DNA from: Pontiella sp.
GTDB taxonomy: Bacteria; Verrucomicrobiota; Kiritimatiellia; Kiritimatiellales; Pontiellaceae
Direction of reading: 5' to 3'
Assembly (NCBI GenBank): GCA_029935255.1
Contig: JAOZKS010000183.1
Location: forward strand, 1-5,643
Length of the DNA: 5,643 nt
How positions within the stretch are numbered: the first letter of the stretch is position 1; each line of letters begins with the position of its first letter. The position numbers and the translations under genes were made by a program. The notes beneath the pieces were generated by a model. That model had not been told where the DNA came from. It did not search any database and was given only the letters and a program-made list of their open reading frames with translations. Below, piece by piece: positions 5,276 to 5,643 of the stretch.

Positions 5276-5643
5276 TCAGCTGGCCTTGACGGCATCGAGC
5301 TCGATCTCGAAGAGCAGGTCGTGGCGGCAGACGTCGGCATGGGAGATGGCGACGGGCAGTTCGGGGAGGCCGTTTTTGAGGCAGTATTTTTCGAGCAGGG
5401 AGGTTTCATCCATGTTTTTGAAGTAGGCGATGGCGCGGGAGGTGTCTTCCCAGTCCATGTTGCGCGATTTCAGGATTTCGTGAACCACTTCCATGGTGAG
5501 CTCAATCTGTTTTTCGCAATTGTCGAGGTGGACGGTTGCTCCGCCGGGTTCGATGCTGGCGGTGCCGGAGATGGTGAGCAGACGTGAACCGGGCTGGTCG
5601 ATTTCGACGGCGCGGGCGAAGGAGCTTTTATAGTCGAGTGCGG
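5276..5643 (-). CDS. RidA/YjgF-superfamily protein, chorismatase-like, partial (N-terminus off window)
   Basis: Only the last ~121 residues are present; the frame stays open to the window edge, so the start lies beyond 5643. Visible in order are SFARAVEID, RLLTISGTASI (GTASI encoded near 5557-5569), an EKQIELTMEVVHEIL helix, DWEDTSRAIAYFKN and the closing ADVCRHDLLFEIELDAVKA. The trimeric RidA fold ends in a similar R...EIE strand. The SGTASI motif together with VCRxDLLFEIE recalls the C-terminal half of chorismatases (FkbO/Hyg5/RapK), which hydrolyse chorismate, and their uncharacterised relatives. Without the N-terminal half I cannot tell a true chorismatase from a Rid-family enamine/imine hydrolase. 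An internal ATG at 5494 falls inside the conserved domain and is not the real start. It precedes the ltaE remnant by 20 bases. Confidence 0.75.
   Translation of the reverse strand, partial: ALDYKSSFARAVEIDQPGSRLLTISGTASIEPGGATVHLDNCEKQIELTMEVVHEILKSRNMDWEDTSRAIAYFKNMDETSLLEKYCLKNGLPELPVAISHADVCRHDLLFEIELDAVKAS

Noticed and set aside
5261..5278. Hairpin at the stop of the Rid-like gene (TGACTC/GGGTCA)
   Set aside because: Only six pairs including one G-U and no U-tract; too weak to call a terminator.
4968..5426. Plus-strand frame of 152 codons across the hemE start, ltaE remnant and Rid-like gene
   Set aside because: It is antisense to three segments with recognisable protein homology; openness follows from the GC-rich codon pattern.

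Overview
The window carries most of the end of a heme biosynthesis pathway, all on the minus strand (transcribed right to left). The order of genes matches the order of reactions: hemE (uroporphyrinogen decarboxylase), hemN (oxygen-independent coproporphyrinogen III dehydrogenase), hemG of the HemY flavoprotein type (protoporphyrinogen oxidase) and hemH (ferrochelatase). Together they convert uroporphyrinogen III to protoheme by the protoporphyrin-dependent route. All four look intact and of normal length, with recognisable catalytic or cofactor motifs.

Layout, right to left. 5643-5276 is the C-terminal part of a RidA/YjgF-superfamily protein, best matching the chorismatase-like (FkbO/Hyg5) branch; its start is off the window. 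Twenty bases downstream, 5255-5133 encodes only the first ~36 residues of a low-specificity threonine aldolase and then stops, so it is an ltaE remnant. The remnant joins the hemE upstream region at a 13-bp direct repeat that includes the hemE start codon. A 7-bp inverted repeat and a possible promoter lie between the repeat copies. hemE and hemN overlap by 4 bases (ATGA). hemN-hemG (56 bp) and hemG-hemH (87 bp) are separated by short intergenic repeats that share one motif at the same distance from the next start codon. Downstream of hemH, positions 1-297 hold nested tandem repeats and a doubtful small ORF whose tail is made of those repeats; 1-54 shows nothing I can name.

Organism: a moderately GC-rich bacterium. 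The hemE-hemN-hemY-hemH clustering, the chorismatase-like Rid protein, the weak or absent Shine-Dalgarno sites and the AACCACG-type intergenic repeats would fit the PVC group (for example Verrucomicrobiota or Kiritimatiellota). This is an impression, not a determination.

I see no CRISPR array, complete mobile element, RNA gene or evidence of a new multi-gene system. The most interesting parts are the ltaE remnant with its repeat junction, the possibly leaderless hemE promoter, and the intergenic repeat elements.
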